From Rhodospirillales bacterium (GTDB lineage: Bacteria; Pseudomonadota; Alphaproteobacteria; Reyranellales; Reyranellaceae), in the NCBI GenBank assembly GCA_009377525.1, contig WHTW01000019.1, positions 1-64,000 of the forward strand: DNA of 64,000 nt. Direction: 5' to 3'. This document shows positions 44,425 through 52,497 of the stretch, one piece after another. Positions within the stretch are counted from its first letter, which is position 1. Every line of letters starts with the position of its first letter. Under the pieces are notes generated by a model. That model did no database searches. It saw nothing but the letters and a program-made list of their open reading frames with translations, and was not told the origin of the DNA. A program made the translations under genes and the position numbers.

Positions 44425-44619
44425 CTAATCCGGCACCTTCGGAATGATGCGCTGCAGCCGATCGCGGATCGCGCGGTCACATTCGGCGAGACTGATGAAC
44501 GGCCCCAGCACGACCTTGCCGCCGTCATCGACGGCATACCAGCCGGGCTCGGTGACTTTGTAGTCGCCGACATCCTCGGCATGGACGTCGACGGCGATCA
44601 GGTCCTTGGGCGTGGTCAT
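44425..44619 (-). CDS. Small hypothetical protein (64 aa)
   Basis: From ATG 44619 the product reads MTTPKDLIAVDVHAEDVGDY, then KVTEPGWYAVDDGGKVVLGPF and ECDRAIRDRLQRI. It looks like a small beta-rich domain with an amphipathic C-terminal helix. The ATG lies about 40 bases from a dehydrogenase scrap (44660-44755) that shares its upstream open frame. It may be co-transcribed with the downstream cyclase, whose start is 12 bases away. Confidence 0.6.
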   Translation of the reverse strand: MTTPKDLIAVDVHAEDVGDYKVTEPGWYAVDDGGKVVLGPFISLAECDRAIRDRLQRIIPKVPD

Positions 44620-44659
44620 CAAAGGCACGTAGGCCGGTGGTCCCTGCCTTTCAAGGCCG

Positions 44660-44755
44660 TCGCGTCCGACGTTGGGCTGGCGCGCCAGCTCAGGCGGCGG
44701 CATCTGGTCGGGCGCGCGGCCGACACCCATGGCGGCGCTGCCGCATCGCCGGCCA
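44660..44755 (-). pseudogene. Scrap of a D-2-hydroxyacid dehydrogenase gene
   Basis: On the minus strand GVGRAPDQMPPPELARQPNV matches GRAPDQMPSPELARLPNV of the intact gene at 47160-48140. The DNA around GGCATCTGGTCGGGCGCGCG is nearly identical over about 80 bases. It begins and ends abruptly inside non-coding DNA. Confidence 0.75.
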
Positions 44756-44976
44756 GCATGACGCGGAATTGATCACGAGACCGGAGACAAAAGTGCATTA
44801 CCGCCCTCCGGACGATCGGGCGCACGCGCCAAGCGTTCGCAGAGCGGCAATTTCGAACGTTGCACCGAATCAACGTTGCGTCCGGGGCACGGATATCGCT
44901 CAGTCCACGTAGTGACGACAGGCCGGACACGCAGTCGGGCGTGAGGCGGCGTCCAACGAGATAGTGGTCAGCATAC
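44756..44976. other. Upstream region of the sulfotransferase-like gene
   Basis: No gene is supported. Short frames lack starts. The promoter of the plus-strand gene at 44977 and that of the small minus-strand gene should lie here. Confidence 0.35.
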
Positions 44977-45996
44977 ATGTTGCAACGGATCCTGCGAGCC
45001 TCGCCACGCTACGCACGTCATCCCGTCAAGATCCTTCCGGTGGTCGCCTGCGTGCCAGGAGACGACGTCTGGTTTCTGCGCCTGACGCTCACCTTCCTGT
45101 CGCATCTCCGGCAAGGCGGCAACATCGTCGACCGGTTAAGCGGGCGCCAAGCTGGGAATCCGGCGGGGCGCCCGTTCAATTTTGACAACCTGCGCGGCGG
45201 TCCGTTGTTCTGGATGCCCGGCCTGGTGAAATCCGGCCACCTGTTCATCGGCCACACGATTTGCCCGGGATTCAACAGGATTTCCTCAGAGTTTGCGTGG
45301 TGGGCGGATACGGCATTCTGCGCGCCGGGTTACGACTACCTGCATGACGGGATAGACTACGGCCATGTGCCGGTCGACCTCGCGCCGCACGCTTTCGTCC
45401 CAGTTTCCGTGAGAGATGTGGATGCCGCCGCTTGGACGGCACCACGGCAGCGCGCGGTCTTCGTCCATGGCGACCCGATCGAGCAGGCCGCGGCCTACTT
45501 CAGCTACTGCCGGGGCCACCTGCGACCGGCCTACAGCCGCCTCGACGGACGGCCGCTCGCCGACTGGCCGTTCCGAGACTACCTGTTCCGATACGCCCTG
45601 CCCTCGTACGCCAAGATCTTCGTGTCGTACCAGGCGATGGCGCGCGCCGTGCCGGGCTCGGTCCGCATCGTGGCGCAAGATGCGTTGCTGGAAAAGCCTG
45701 CCGCCACCCTGTCGTCGATCCTATCCCACCTCACTCGCGTCGCCTGGCAACCGACCATGATCGAGGCCGCCGTCGACCTCGCACGGCGCGAGCACATCGC
45801 AGCGCTCGAGGTGGAACGTGGATACCGCCTGGGCGGCCGGCACGGCCGTCGCCGCGGTGCGGTCCATGCCGGACCCGAGCCGGTCGTCGAGGACGTCGGG
45901 GATCGTGGCCTGCGGCGCGAGGCGCTGGCATTGCTCGCCTCGATGGGCATCGACACGGCCTACTTCTCGGCGCCTTCCATGCCGGCACCATCCTAG
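44977..45996 (+). CDS. Sulfotransferase-like protein (weak assignment)
   Basis: A 339-aa soluble protein. The segment RAVFVHGDPIEQAAAYFSY recalls the 3'-phosphate-binding motif of sulfotransferases (VRDPRDVAxSxY), with HGDP for RDP. RLDGRPLADWPFRDYLFRYALPSYAKIF and the later ALLEKPAATLSSILSHL fit the helical half of the fold. The N-terminal PSB loop is not recognisable (PVVACVPGDDVWFLRLTLTF). The next plus-strand gene is a clearer sulfotransferase, which supports the call. The last 60 residues are Arg/Gly-rich and may be disordered. Confidence 0.5.
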   Translation: MLQRILRASPRYARHPVKILPVVACVPGDDVWFLRLTLTFLSHLRQGGNIVDRLSGRQAGNPAGRPFNFDNLRGGPLFWMPGLVKSGHLFIGHTICPGFNRISSEFAWWADTAFCAPGYDYLHDGIDYGHVPVDLAPHAFVPVSVRDVDAAAWTAPRQRAVFVHGDPIEQAAAYFSYCRGHLRPAYSRLDGRPLADWPFRDYLFRYALPSYAKIFVSYQAMARAVPGSVRIVAQDALLEKPAATLSSILSHLTRVAWQPTMIEAAVDLARREHIAALEVERGYRLGGRHGRRRGAVHAGPEPVVEDVGDRGLRREALALLASMGIDTAYFSAPSMPAPS

Positions 45997-46255
45997 GGCG
46001 CAACAAGCACCACCGGTTGCGCATAGCCTTGTTGCAATGACGTCCCATTGCGTCGACCGAAGCCGGGATGCCACTCTCAATCGTGCTGCCGTCCGGTCAC
46101 GCAGCTCATCTCAACCATTTGCGGCACATTGGCGTCATGCCTCGTCACTACGATCCGAGCCGCCCCGGGGACTTCGCAGCCGCAATTGTCCTCGGGCTCA
46201 TACCGCTCTCGCCGACCTCGGCTCCCATCCCCTTCCGGCGCAGAAGGTGGACACC
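45997..46255. other. Spacer between the two sulfotransferase-type genes
   Basis: These 259 bases hold no supported gene. The next gene's frame is open through the whole spacer, but its residues are Arg/Ser-rich and lack a ribosome-binding site. Confidence 0.35.
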
Positions 46256-47035
46256 ATGAAGCATAACGTCGTGGTGGCGACCCATCACAAGACGGGGACC
46301 GTCTGGATGTCTACGGTCTTCAAGTCGATCGCCCGCGAATTGGGCGCCAACTATGTCGACTTCTGGTCGCACTATGGCCGCCTGGAACGCGCCCTGAAAC
46401 CGCCCTTCATCCTGCTCAACCACGATTCGACGTTCCTGCAGCATGCCGACGTGCTGCGCCGGCAGGATGTTCGTATCCTTCATCTCATCCGCGATCCGCG
46501 CGACGTGCTGATCTCGGCCACGCACTACCACAGGACGGCGAACGAGCCCTGGCTGCACGAGAAGACCCCAGGCAACGACGGCGCGCCCTACCAGCAGAAG
46601 CTCAACGCGCGCGCCACGCCGCACGAGCAGTACCTGTTCGAGCTGGAGAACTCGACCGGCAGCACGATCGAGGCCATGCTCGACTGGCAATATGACCGGC
46701 CGACCTGCCTGGAGATGCGCTATGAGGATCTGTGGCGCGACCGCTCAATGGCGCTGTGGCCGCGCCTCGTAGCCTTTCTGGGATTCGAGGAGAGTGAACA
46801 GGAAGTCTGCCGGACGTGCTTCTGGCAGCACAGCCTGTTCGGCGCCGCGGGCCAGGCCAACCGCCGGCATGCCCGCTCCGGCGAGGTGGCGCAGTGGAAG
46901 CGTGAGTTCACCCAGGAGCTGGCGCTGGCCTTCGTCTACCGCTTTCCCGACGTCCTGCAGCTGCTGGGCTACGAGGCTGATGATCGCTGGATCGAGGAAC
47001 TGGCCGAAGCGGCGAAGCCCGCAAGCGCAGACTAA
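46256..47035 (+). CDS. Sulfotransferase family protein
   Basis: From ATG 46256 the product has 259 residues. The 5'-phosphosulfate-binding loop is VVATHHKTGTVWMSTVFKS and the 3'-phosphate-binding motif is ILHLIRDPRDVLISATHYH, both near-canonical for PAPS-dependent sulfotransferases. EMRYEDLWRD and the KREFTQE segment near the end complete the fold. A GGTGG lies six bases before the start. It could sulfate a sugar, lipid or small molecule; the acceptor is unknown. The gene is followed three bases later by a strong hairpin (47038-47089), a likely terminator. Confidence 0.88.
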   Translation: MKHNVVVATHHKTGTVWMSTVFKSIARELGANYVDFWSHYGRLERALKPPFILLNHDSTFLQHADVLRRQDVRILHLIRDPRDVLISATHYHRTANEPWLHEKTPGNDGAPYQQKLNARATPHEQYLFELENSTGSTIEAMLDWQYDRPTCLEMRYEDLWRDRSMALWPRLVAFLGFEESEQEVCRTCFWQHSLFGAAGQANRRHARSGEVAQWKREFTQELALAFVYRFPDVLQLLGYEADDRWIEELAEAAKPASAD

Positions 47036-47037
47036 AG

Positions 47038-47089
47038 CGTTTTCCGATATGGTGGAACCGCTCGCGGCTCCACCATATCGGAAAAGCGC
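47038..47089. terminator. Strong hairpin after the sulfotransferase gene
   Basis: Arms GCGTTTTCCGATATGGTGGA and TCCACCATATCGGAAAAGC pair perfectly around a 12-base loop. It begins three bases after the sulfotransferase stop. There is no long U-run, so it may be a REP-type element acting as terminator or RNA stabiliser. Confidence 0.6.
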
Positions 47090-47116
47090 GCACGGGAGAT
47101 CGGGGCCTCAACGGGC

Positions 47117-47152
47117 ACATTCCGTTCGGCTGATTCCAGCCGAACGGAATGT
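47117..47152. repeat. CATTCCGTTCGGCTG palindrome, copy 3
   Basis: ACATTCCGTTCGGCTG, loop ATTC, CAGCCGAACGGAATGT is a perfect 16-base stem. The loop is the reverse complement of GAAT in the other two copies, so this copy is in the opposite orientation. It lies seven bases from the stop of the hydroxyacid dehydrogenase gene. Confidence 0.85.
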
Positions 47153-47159
47153 CCTCGAG

Positions 47160-48140
47160 CTATCCAACGCGCCGCCGCCAGCTTTCGGCGTTGACGGCAC
47201 CCGGCGGCACCTCTCCCTCAACCAGCGCCTCGACCTGGCGCACGGTGTCGAAGGCCTGGCTTTCGCTGGCGGGCGGCGTGAGCCCGCCGACATGCGGCGT
47301 GGCGATGACATTGGGCAGGCGCGCGAGCTCGGGCGACGGCATCTGGTCGGGCGCGCGGCCGACATCCATGGCGGCGCCGGCGATGCGGCCCTCGGTGAGG
47401 ACCTTCGCCAGGGCGGCCTCGTCGACGAGGTTGCCGCGCGACATGTTGATGAAGAAGGCGTCGGGCTTCATGCGCGCGAAGGCCGCCGCGTCCATCAGGT
47501 TCTCGGTCTCCTCGTTGGCGATGGCGAGGCAGATCACGTAGTCGGCGCTGCCCAGCAGCTCCTGCAGCGGCAGCTTGATGAAGCGCGGATCGTCGACCTG
47601 GGCATAGGGGTCGGACACCAGCACCTTCATGCCGAGCGTCCCCAGCACCGGCGCCAGCGCGCGCGAGATGCGGCCATAGCCGATGATGCCCACGGTACTG
47701 CCGCCGAGCTGGCGGCCGACCTTGATCTCGGGCATGCGGCCGGCCTGGTAGTCGGCGACGGCGCGCGAGACGCCGCGCGACAGGTCGACCAGCAGGCCGA
47801 GCGTAAGCTCGACCACCGACTGCACGAAGCCCGCCTCGGCGTGGGTGACCAGCACGCCCGCCCGCGAGGCGTCGGCGACGTCGATGTTGCGGATGTCGAT
47901 GGCGCTGCGCATCACCACCTTCAGGCCCGGCAGGCCGGCGAAGACCTCGGCCGGCACGGGCGTGGCGCGGTCGGCGATGATGAACTCGACGCCGCGGGCC
48001 ATGGCGATCACGCCCGCGGCATCGAGCGGTGCCTCGCCTTCATGCAGGGTGACCTCGACCAGCTCCTGCAGGCGCGCCAACGCCCGCGCGCCGTAATACT
48101 GGCGCCGCGCCTGCGGCACATGGGTGAGCAGAAGCTTCAT
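47160..48140 (-). CDS. D-2-hydroxyacid dehydrogenase (NAD-binding)
   Basis: The 326-aa enzyme has the catalytic and nucleotide-binding domains of the D-isomer-specific 2-hydroxyacid dehydrogenase family. VGIIGYGRISRALAPVL is the GxGxxG-type loop, FINMSRGNLVDEAAL carries the catalytic Arg and IATPHVGGLTP the His. The acid residue that usually follows (ExP) is in a variant AMDVGRAPDQM. The gene is divergent from the dehydratase operon with 126 bases between, so it may share regulation. A scrap of a near-identical gene lies at 44660-44755. Confidence 0.87.
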   Translation of the reverse strand: MKLLLTHVPQARRQYYGARALARLQELVEVTLHEGEAPLDAAGVIAMARGVEFIIADRATPVPAEVFAGLPGLKVVMRSAIDIRNIDVADASRAGVLVTHAEAGFVQSVVELTLGLLVDLSRGVSRAVADYQAGRMPEIKVGRQLGGSTVGIIGYGRISRALAPVLGTLGMKVLVSDPYAQVDDPRFIKLPLQELLGSADYVICLAIANEETENLMDAAAFARMKPDAFFINMSRGNLVDEAALAKVLTEGRIAGAAMDVGRAPDQMPSPELARLPNVIATPHVGGLTPPASESQAFDTVRQVEALVEGEVPPGAVNAESWRRRVG

Positions 48141-48187
48141 TCTGGATGACTCCCTGATCGGCGCGCTAATCTACAGCATGTCATGTT

Positions 48188-48248
48188 CTTCCGGACCGCG
48201 CGCGTCCCGCGCGCCTCATGAGCGCGCGAGACGCGCGCGGTCCGGAAG
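48188..48248. repeat. CTTCCGGACCGC-family palindrome in a divergent promoter region
   Basis: CTTCCGGACCGCGCGCGTC and its mirror GACGCGCGCGGTCCGGAAG enclose CCGCGCGC-CTCATGAG-CGCGCG. It lies between the divergent starts at 48140 and 48267, so it cannot simply be a terminator. The outer arms match those at 52018-52085 while the inner stem differs. Confidence 0.8.
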
Positions 48249-48266
48249 AGGCTGGGAGGAAGAACT

Positions 48267-50012
48267 GTGAGTGTCACCAACAAGAAGAAGCAACCCGCCG
48301 ATCTGCGCAGCGCGCGCTGGTTCGCGCCCGACGACCTGCGCGCCTTCGGCCATCGCTCGCGTGCCATGCAGATGGGCTACGCGCCGGAGGACTGGGTCGG
48401 CCGGCCGGTGATCGCCATCCTCAACACGTGGTCGGAAGCCCAGCCCTGCCACATGCACTTCAAGAGCCGCGTCGACGACGTGAAGCGCGGCATCCTGCAG
48501 GCCGGCGGCTTCCCCATGGAGCTGCCGGCGCTGTCGCTGTCGGAAAGCTTTTTAAAGCCCACGACCATGCTCTACCGCAACCTTCTGGCCATGGACGCCG
48601 AGGAGCTGTTGCGCGGGCATCCCGTGGACGGCGTGGTCCTGATGGGCGGCTGCGACAAGACCACCCCTGCCCTGCTCCTGGGCGCGATCAGCATGGGCAT
48701 TCCCGCGATCTACCTCCCCGCGGGGCCGATGCTGCGCGGCAACTGGAAGGGCAAGGTCTTGGGCTCGGGCTCCGACGCCTGGAAATACTGGGACGAGCGG
48801 CGCGCCGGCAAGATCTCCGACGACGACTGGGTCGATGTCGAGGCGGGTATCGCCCGCAGCTACGGCACCTGCATGACCATGGGCACGGCCGCCACCATGA
48901 TGGCGATGGCCGAGACGCTCGGCATGTCGCTGCCCGGCGCCTCGTCGATCCCGGCGGCCGACGCCAACCACATCCGCATGGCGTCCGAAAGCGGCCGGCG
49001 CATCGTCGACATGGTGTGGGAGGACCTGACGCCGGTGAAGATCCTGAGCCGTGAGGCCTTCCTCAACGCCATCACCGTGGCCATGGCGGTCGGCTGCTCG
49101 ACCAACGCCATCATCCATCTGATCGCGCTGGCGCGGCGCGCCGGGCAGGACATCGGGCTCGACGATTTCGAGCACGCCAGCCGCAAGGTGCCGGTGATCG
49201 CCAACATCCGTCCCAGCGGGACCACGTACCTGATGGAGGATTTCTTCTACGCCGGCGGCCTGCCCGGCCTTTTGAACGAGATCCGCGATCACCTTCAACT
49301 CGATGCCATGACCGTCACCGGAAGGACGCTGGGCGAGAACGTGAAGGGCGCGGAGATCTACAACGACGACGTCATCCGCCCGGTCAGCAATCCGATCTAC
49401 AAGGAAGGCGCGCTCGCGGTGCTGAAGGGCAACCTGGCGCCCGACGGCTGCGTGATAAAGCCGTCGGCCTGCGCGCCAAAATTCCTGAAGCACACCGGGC
49501 CGGCGCTGGTGTTCGACGACTATCCGTCGATGAAGACCGCGATCGACCGCGACGATCTCGACGTCACCGAGGACACCGTGCTGATCCTGCGCAATGCCGG
49601 CCCGCAGGGCGGGCCGGGGATGCCGGAATGGGGCATGCTGCCGATCCCCAAGAAGCTCGTGCAGCAGGGCGTGCGCGACATGGTGCGCCTGTCGGACAGC
49701 CGCATGAGCGGCACCAGCTACGGCGCCTGCATCCTGCACGTCTCGCCGGAATCCTACATCGGCGGGCCGCTCGCCCTGGTGCGCACCGGCGACATGATCT
49801 CGCTCGACGTCGACAAGCGCACCATCGACATGAACGTGTCGGACGAGGAGCTGGTGAAGCGCCGCGCGGCGTGGAAGAAGCCCGAGCCGCGTTACGAGCG
49901 CGGCTACGGCTGGATGTTCACGCGCCACATCAAGCAGGCCAACGAGGGCTGTGACTTCGACTTCCTCGAGACCGGGTTCGGCGCGCCCGTCGCCGAGCCG
50001 TCGATCTACTGA
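48267..50012 (+). CDS. IlvD/EDD-family dehydratase (arabonate dehydratase-like)
   Basis: A 581-aa Fe-S dehydratase of sugar acids or dihydroxy acids. Cluster cysteines are seen in LMGGCDKTTPA and GTCMTMGTA. The length, the start RSARWFAPDDLRAFGHRSR and GRPVIAILNTWSEAQPCHMH match the L-arabonate/D-xylonate dehydratase branch rather than IlvD (about 615 aa). It would convert an aldonate to a 2-keto-3-deoxy acid. The start is GTG 48267 with GGGAGGA ten bases upstream. First of three genes on the plus strand; the gap to the next is six bases. Confidence 0.88.
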   Translation: MSVTNKKKQPADLRSARWFAPDDLRAFGHRSRAMQMGYAPEDWVGRPVIAILNTWSEAQPCHMHFKSRVDDVKRGILQAGGFPMELPALSLSESFLKPTTMLYRNLLAMDAEELLRGHPVDGVVLMGGCDKTTPALLLGAISMGIPAIYLPAGPMLRGNWKGKVLGSGSDAWKYWDERRAGKISDDDWVDVEAGIARSYGTCMTMGTAATMMAMAETLGMSLPGASSIPAADANHIRMASESGRRIVDMVWEDLTPVKILSREAFLNAITVAMAVGCSTNAIIHLIALARRAGQDIGLDDFEHASRKVPVIANIRPSGTTYLMEDFFYAGGLPGLLNEIRDHLQLDAMTVTGRTLGENVKGAEIYNDDVIRPVSNPIYKEGALAVLKGNLAPDGCVIKPSACAPKFLKHTGPALVFDDYPSMKTAIDRDDLDVTEDTVLILRNAGPQGGPGMPEWGMLPIPKKLVQQGVRDMVRLSDSRMSGTSYGACILHVSPESYIGGPLALVRTGDMISLDVDKRTIDMNVSDEELVKRRAAWKKPEPRYERGYGWMFTRHIKQANEGCDFDFLETGFGAPVAEPSIY

Positions 50013-50018
50013 GCGTTC

Positions 50019-51281
50019 ATGCTGCCTGACCTGATCGAAGTCAGCCCGCCGAGCGGGCAGAAGGAGTCGAAGGTCGTGCTGCCGGGCTCCAAGAGCCTGA
50101 CCAACCGCGCGCTGATCCTCGCGGCGCTCGCGAGCAGGCCCGTGACCCTGCGCGGCGCGCTGTGGAGCGAAGACACGCAGGCGATGGTCGAGTGCCTGGA
50201 GCGGTTGGGCTTCGGCGTCGAGATGGCGGACGATCCGGCCGAGCCGGCGAACCGTACACTCCGCGTGGAAGGTGCGGGCGGCAGGATTTCCAACGCCGGC
50301 ACGCCGGACCGGCCCCTCAAGCTGTTCGTCGAGAATGCCGGCACGGCCGCACGCTTCCTTCCGCCGATGCTGTGCCTGGGCCACGGCAGCTATCGCGTGA
50401 GCGGCATCGAGCGCATGCACCAACGACCGCAGGCGGCGCTGGTCCAAGCCTTGCGCCAGCTCGGCTACAGCATCGACACGCCCAACGACCGCCTGCCCGT
50501 CGTCGTGCATGGAACCGGCCCGCACCCGGGTGCCGCCTGCAGCGTCAGCGTCGAGGAGAGCTCGCAGTTCGCCTCGGCCCTGCTGCTCTCGGCCGGCATC
50601 GGCGGCTGGCAGGTCAGCGTCACCGGCGGCAACGAGGATGAGCTGCCCTACGTCGACATGACGCGCCGCCTGGTGAGGGACTTTCCCTGGAACGGCGGCA
50701 CTTACGACATCGAGGCCGATGCCTCGGGCGCGAGCTACTTCTGGGGCGCCGACTGGCTGCTGCGCGACGGCGGCAGCCGCGTCACCGTCGTGCCGACACC
50801 GGCAAGCGGCATGCAGGCCGACCAGAAGTTCCTGGACCTGGTCGCCCAGGGAACGTGGCTTCCGGCGTACTCGCGCCAGACCGACCTCGCCGACAGCATC
50901 ATGACGGCGATCGTGCTGGCGCCCTTCGCGCCCGCGACGACGCGTTTCACCGACCTCGGGCGCCTGCGTGTGCAGGAATGCGAACGGGTGAAGGCGCTGC
51001 GCACGGAGCTGACCAAATGCGGCGCGCGCGTCGAGGAAAGCGGCGACACGCTCACGATCCATCCCGGGCCATTGCATGGCGCGGAGATCGAGACCTACAA
51101 CGACCATCGCGTCGCCATGTGCTTCGGCATGCTGGGTTTGCGTGTCCCGGGCATGCGGCTCATCAAGCCCGTCTGCGTGCGCAAGACCTTTCCCAACTTT
51201 TTCGCCAAGCTCGCCGAGCTCGGCACCGTCATCAAGGATGCGGGCGGCAAACCGCTGAGCGGCGAGGAGCTGCTGGCCTGA
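50019..51281 (+). CDS. aroA: EPSP-synthase-like enolpyruvyl transferase
   Basis: The 420-aa protein has the EPSP-synthase layout: LPGSKSLTNRALILAALA (Lys, Ser, Arg of the shikimate site), ENAGTAARFL, MHQRPQAAL, SSQFASALLL, the catalytic Asp in DLADSIMTAIV, Glu in VQECERVKAL and YNDHRVAMCF with KTFPNFF. Departures from the E. coli enzyme are Glu for Gly before NAGTA, Phe for Pro101 and Gln for Lys340 in RVKE. EPSP synthase makes the shikimate-pathway intermediate from shikimate-3-phosphate and PEP. It is six bases after a sugar-acid dehydratase gene and 14 before an aldolase-like gene, an unexpected place, so it may be a second copy with another substrate. Confidence 0.85.
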   Translation: MLPDLIEVSPPSGQKESKVVLPGSKSLTNRALILAALASRPVTLRGALWSEDTQAMVECLERLGFGVEMADDPAEPANRTLRVEGAGGRISNAGTPDRPLKLFVENAGTAARFLPPMLCLGHGSYRVSGIERMHQRPQAALVQALRQLGYSIDTPNDRLPVVVHGTGPHPGAACSVSVEESSQFASALLLSAGIGGWQVSVTGGNEDELPYVDMTRRLVRDFPWNGGTYDIEADASGASYFWGADWLLRDGGSRVTVVPTPASGMQADQKFLDLVAQGTWLPAYSRQTDLADSIMTAIVLAPFAPATTRFTDLGRLRVQECERVKALRTELTKCGARVEESGDTLTIHPGPLHGAEIETYNDHRVAMCFGMLGLRVPGMRLIKPVCVRKTFPNFFAKLAELGTVIKDAGGKPLSGEELLA

Positions 51282-51295
51282 AGGGAGTTTTAGCC

Positions 51296-52015
51296 ATGAA
51301 GTCGCCCAAGCCCACGTCCTACGACAAGCTCAAGACGGTCAGCACCGCCACGGTGGCGACGGCGCTGTTCAAGCGCGGCTTTCGCACCCAGTGCATCCAG
51401 AACGTCCATCCGATGTCGCCCAGCCAGCCGGTGCTGGTCGGCCCCGCCTTCACGCTGCGCTACATCCCGGCGCGCGAGGACCTGAACAAGCTGGACCTCT
51501 TCCGCGACCGCAGCCATCCGCAGCGCAAGGCGGTCGAGGACTGCCCGCCCGGCGCCGTCATGGTCATGGACAGCCGCAAGGACGCGCGCGCGGCCTCGGC
51601 CGGCGCGATCCTGGTGACGCGGATGATGAAGCGCGGCGTGGCCGGCGTCGTGACCGACGGCGGCTTCCGCGATTCGGCGGAGATCGCGGCTCTCGGCATT
51701 CCCGCCTACCACCAGCGCCCCAGCGCACCCACCAACCTCACGCTGCACCAGGCGATCGACATCAACGTGCCGATCGGCTGCGGCGACGCGCCGGTGTTTC
51801 CCGGCGACATCATCCTGGGCGACCAGGACGGCGTCATCGTCATCCCGGCCAACCTCTTGGACGAGATCGCCGACGAGACCTTCGAGATGACGGCCTACGA
51901 GGATTTCGTCACCGAGCAGGTGCGCGCCGGCAAGGGCATCTTCGGCCTCTATCCGGCGACCAACGAGCAGTCGCTGACCGACTTCGCGGCCTGGCGGAAA
52001 GCCAACGGGCGCTGA
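51296..52015 (+). CDS. RraA-like aldolase/decarboxylase
   Basis: From ATG 51296 the protein has 239 residues. It belongs to the RraA/4-hydroxy-4-methyl-2-oxoglutarate aldolase family. The catalytic Arg-Asp pair is in VVTDGGFRDSAEI (Arg125, Asp126), with the Mg2+ site built by this Asp and nearby loops. GCGDAPVFPGDIILGDQDGVIVIP is the family C-terminal strand set. Such enzymes cleave or decarboxylate 2-keto acids (retro-aldol or oxaloacetate decarboxylation). As last gene of the operon it could act on the product of the dehydratase. A palindrome (52018-52085) follows three bases after the stop. Confidence 0.87.
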   Translation: MKSPKPTSYDKLKTVSTATVATALFKRGFRTQCIQNVHPMSPSQPVLVGPAFTLRYIPAREDLNKLDLFRDRSHPQRKAVEDCPPGAVMVMDSRKDARAASAGAILVTRMMKRGVAGVVTDGGFRDSAEIAALGIPAYHQRPSAPTNLTLHQAIDINVPIGCGDAPVFPGDIILGDQDGVIVIPANLLDEIADETFEMTAYEDFVTEQVRAGKGIFGLYPATNEQSLTDFAAWRKANGR

Positions 52016-52017
52016 CT

Positions 52018-52085
52018 CTTCCGGACCGCCGGCTTCCAGCCAGCCTCATGAATCATGAGCCGGCTGGAAGCCGGCGGTCCGGAAG
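52018..52085. repeat. CTTCCGGACCGC-family palindrome between convergent genes
   Basis: CTTCCGGACCGCCGGCTTCC and the mirror GGAAGCCGGCGGTCCGGAAG pair fully, then a short CAGCC..GGCTG stem surrounds CTCATGAATCATGAG. It sits between the convergent aldolase and atzH genes, where it can end both transcripts. Confidence 0.85.
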
Positions 52086-52086
52086 A

Positions 52087-52488
52087 TCAGGGCTTCTTCA
52101 TCACCGTCGCCTCGCCCAGCAACGAGACGTGGGCAGCGACGATGCGCCAGCCGTCGGGCGTGCGCATCCAGATATGGCTCTGACGGCCGGTCCTGGTCTG
52201 ACCGTGGCGGCGGAACTCGCAGTTGGCGGTGCCGAAGTCGCGGCCGTAAGTGACGATCCAGACCTTGAGCAAGTCGCGGTTCAGCACGAAACCGGGATCG
52301 CGGCCGGCGCGGAAGGCGGCGATCTGGTCGTGGCCGTAGAGCTGCTCGCCGACGCCGTAGCGCAGCGTGTGCGGGCTCTTCCAGAACACCTCGTCGAGCA
52401 CGGCGACGTCGTTGCTGTTCAGCGCCTTCTCGTAGCGATCGAAGGCCGCCGTCACCTCAGCGACGACTTCGGGGATGTTGATTTCCAT
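52087..52488 (-). CDS. atzH: AtzH-like (DUF3225) hydrolase subunit
   Basis: A 133-aa protein of the SnoaL/NTF2-like DUF3225 family: [40 protein letters not shown] and [22 protein letters not shown]. In cyanuric-acid pathways AtzH deaminates 1,3-dicarboxyurea to allophanate; relatives (HpxZ) are found in oxalurate clusters. It follows AtzE with nine bases between, the third gene of atzG-atzE-atzH. Its product would feed the allophanate hydrolase encoded across the divergent promoter. Confidence 0.85.
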   Translation of the reverse strand: MEINIPEVVAEVTAAFDRYEKALNSNDVAVLDEVFWKSPHTLRYGVGEQLYGHDQIAAFRAGRDPGFVLNRDLLKVWIVTYGRDFGTANCEFRRHGQTRTGRQSHIWMRTPDGWRIVAAHVSLLGEATVMKKP

Positions 52489-52497
52489 TGCTGCTCA

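Noticed and set aside
48552-51107. 851-codon open frame antisense to the dehydratase and EPSP-synthase-like genes
   Set aside because: High-GC coding DNA keeps the antisense frame open. Composition is His/Arg/Asp-rich without motifs, and the sense frames encode clear enzymes.
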